From Blastococcus aggregatus (lineage in GTDB: Bacteria > Actinomycetota > Actinomycetes > Mycobacteriales > Geodermatophilaceae): a stretch of DNA of 64,000 bases. The notes beneath the pieces were generated by a model. It was given only the letters and a program-made list of their open reading frames with translations, was not told where the DNA came from and did not search any database. Of the stretch, positions 62,769-64,000 are shown piece after piece. Made by a program: the position numbers and the translations under genes. Every line of letters starts with the position of its first letter. Within the stretch, counting starts at the first letter, position 1. Where the stretch lies: assembly GCF_900221005.1 (NCBI RefSeq), contig NZ_OBQI01000005.1, positions 372,001 to 436,000 of the forward strand, written 5' to 3'.

Positions 62769-64000
62769 GTGGGCGCCGACGCGGGACGGAGCGGGGGCCT
62801 GCACGCTCCCGCGTGGCTCGAGGAACTCGTGCGCACCGGCCGCCCGGCCGTCCCGTGGCGGGACGTCGTCCGCTTCGCGGTGGCGATCCCCGCGCCGCTC
62901 GCCGTCGCCGTCGCCGTGGAGGGCGGGATCGAGCCGGGCGCGACGCTCAGCGCCGGCACCTTCGGGACCATGGGCGCCCTGGTGGCCACCCTGGCACCGC
63001 AGGCGGGGCCGCTGCGGGAGAAGCTCCGGCGGATCGTCACGGCCACGGCGTTCGGCGCGCTCGGCCTGCTGGCCGGCGGGTTCGCCACCGGCGGCGGCTG
63101 GGCGCCGGTGGCGGTGATCGCGGTGATCTCGGTCGTGGCGGCGCAGATCAGCCGGATCAGCGCGACGATGTCGCTCGGCTCCTTGCAGCTCCTGATCTAC
63201 ACCGCCCTCTCGTCGGGCTTCCTGACCTCGCTGTCCTGGCAGACCGAGGTCGCCTTCTTCCTGCTGGGCGCGGCGTGGGCGACCCTGACCACGCTGGTGC
63301 AGACCCGCACCGAGGCCGGCGATCCCGACCGCGCGGCCGTGGCCGCGGTCTTCACCCGCGTCGCCCTCCTGCTCGAGGCCGCGGACGCCGCGCAGGCCGA
63401 GACGGCCCGCCGTGAGCTCACGACCGCGCTGAACGACGCCTACGACCGGGTCATCCGCAGCCGCAGCCACCACGCCGGCCGGGTGCGCGAGCTCTCCGAG
63501 CTGGCCGGCGTGCTCAACTCCGCCGCGCCGCTGGTGGAGGCGTCGGTCGCCGCCGCCCGTGCCCGGGTCCCGGTCGACGACGCCGACGTCGCGGCCGTGC
63601 ACGACCTCGCTGCCGCGCTCACCGGGGAGCGCGAGCTCCCCGGCGAGCGGCCACCCCCGCTCGAGGAGGGGCACCACACCCGGCGGGCCGTGCGGCACGG
63701 TGTCCGGCTGGTGTGGAACGTGGTCGGCGACCCCGAGGAGCGCGCCGGCGCGGCGGCGGTCCGCCCCGCGACCGGCCCCGGCGACCGGCTGCGCGACCTG
63801 GTCGACCGCACGCTGGCCAGTGCCGACAGCCGGGCCTTCGCCGTCCGGCTGGCCCTGTGCATGTCCGTCGCCGAGGTGGCCCGCCAGCTGCTGCCGTCCG
63901 CCCGCCCGTACTGGGTGCTCCTGACCGTGGCCATCGTGCTCAAGCCCGACTTCGGCTCGGTGTTCGGCCGGGCGGTGCAGCGCGGGGCCGGCACGCTGCT
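62769..64000 (+). CDS. FUSC-family membrane protein, N-terminal part (runs off window)
   Basis: From GTG 62769 the frame is open to the end, giving about 410 residues without a stop. First hydrophobic block at about 38-170: VRFAVAIPAPLAVAVAVEGG, then SAGTFGTMGALVATLAPQAG and GAAWATLTTLVQTR; a cytoplasmic helical stretch of about 170 residues; then a second block FAVRLALCMSVAEVARQLLP, followed by YWVLLTVAIVLKPDFGSVFG, the FUSC signature. FUSC proteins resemble AaeB/YccS efflux pumps for aromatic acids. The second block continues beyond the window. Divergent from nif3. Confidence 0.88.
   Translation, partial: MGADAGRSGGLHAPAWLEELVRTGRPAVPWRDVVRFAVAIPAPLAVAVAVEGGIEPGATLSAGTFGTMGALVATLAPQAGPLREKLRRIVTATAFGALGLLAGGFATGGGWAPVAVIAVISVVAAQISRISATMSLGSLQLLIYTALSSGFLTSLSWQTEVAFFLLGAAWATLTTLVQTRTEAGDPDRAAVAAVFTRVALLLEAADAAQAETARRELTTALNDAYDRVIRSRSHHAGRVRELSELAGVLNSAAPLVEASVAAARARVPVDDADVAAVHDLAAALTGERELPGERPPPLEEGHHTRRAVRHGVRLVWNVVGDPEERAGAAAVRPATGPGDRLRDLVDRTLASADSRAFAVRLALCMSVAEVARQLLPSARPYWVLLTVAIVLKPDFGSVFGRAVQRGAGTL

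Overview
The window is very GC-rich actinobacterial chromosome. Gene content (glnA1, glnE and glnA2 in one neighbourhood, an F420 reductase, a class A RNase P RNA, an RNase H/phosphatase fusion, a Tad pilus locus) and the coding style (dense operons, many GTG starts, 4-nt start/stop overlaps) fit a Geodermatophilaceae-like actinomycete; the family is an inference. 1-1324 is the 3' part of glnA1, cut by the window start.

Region 1296-16524 is best read as an integrated mobile element inserted at the 3' end of glnA. A 32-bp direct repeat containing the last codons of glnA lies at both edges (1296-1327 and 16493-16524), shared short repeats that look like integrase arm sites lie just inside both edges, and a 19-bp-stem terminator that probably belonged to glnA now sits just outside the right copy (16548-16590). 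The left part of the element carries a tail fragment of one integrase, a GmrSD-like DUF262/DUF1524 protein, a complete tyrosine integrase, a candidate toxin-antitoxin pair, an excisionase-like protein and a MobF relaxase. No conjugation ATPase or secretion genes are present, so it resembles an integrative mobilizable element. Its right half is a thiamine cluster: thiD and two tenA genes on one strand, and a TPP-riboswitch-controlled cytX-thiE-thiO-thiS-thiG-thiE2/tenI operon on the other. A thiamine operon as cargo of a glnA-inserted element is the most notable feature of the window.

From 16600 to 44900 the core chromosome resumes: a small SPFH protein, two class-I glutamine amidotransferases, a lipoprotein, an SDR, a haem-oxygenase-fold protein facing a CDGSH protein, an aquaporin gene with a 1-nt frameshift, glnE, two convergent paralogous membrane proteins, glnA2, a doxX-folE-FAD-oxidoreductase operon with its apparent SufR-like regulator and a shared palindromic operator, nadE-panB, an AbiEi/DUF559-type protein, npdG, a GGDEF protein, an M24 peptidase, ChaB, a hydrolase and several small proteins. 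Long hairpins at gene 3' ends (16603, 17618, 37654, 38746, 44851) look like terminators, some sharing sequence.

From 44921 to 52745 a complete Tad/Flp type IVb pilus locus is on the minus strand (prepilin peptidase, flp, tadE, tadG-like, cpaB, tadZ, tadA, tadB, tadC). The rest holds rnpB (minus, about 53718-54124), a PIG-L deacetylase, a 14-TM MFS exporter, a DoxX-like protein, a TSUP exporter, a GGDEF-EAL protein, the nif3 / zinc-ribbon / rnhA-cobC operon, and the start of a FUSC-family membrane protein that runs off the window.
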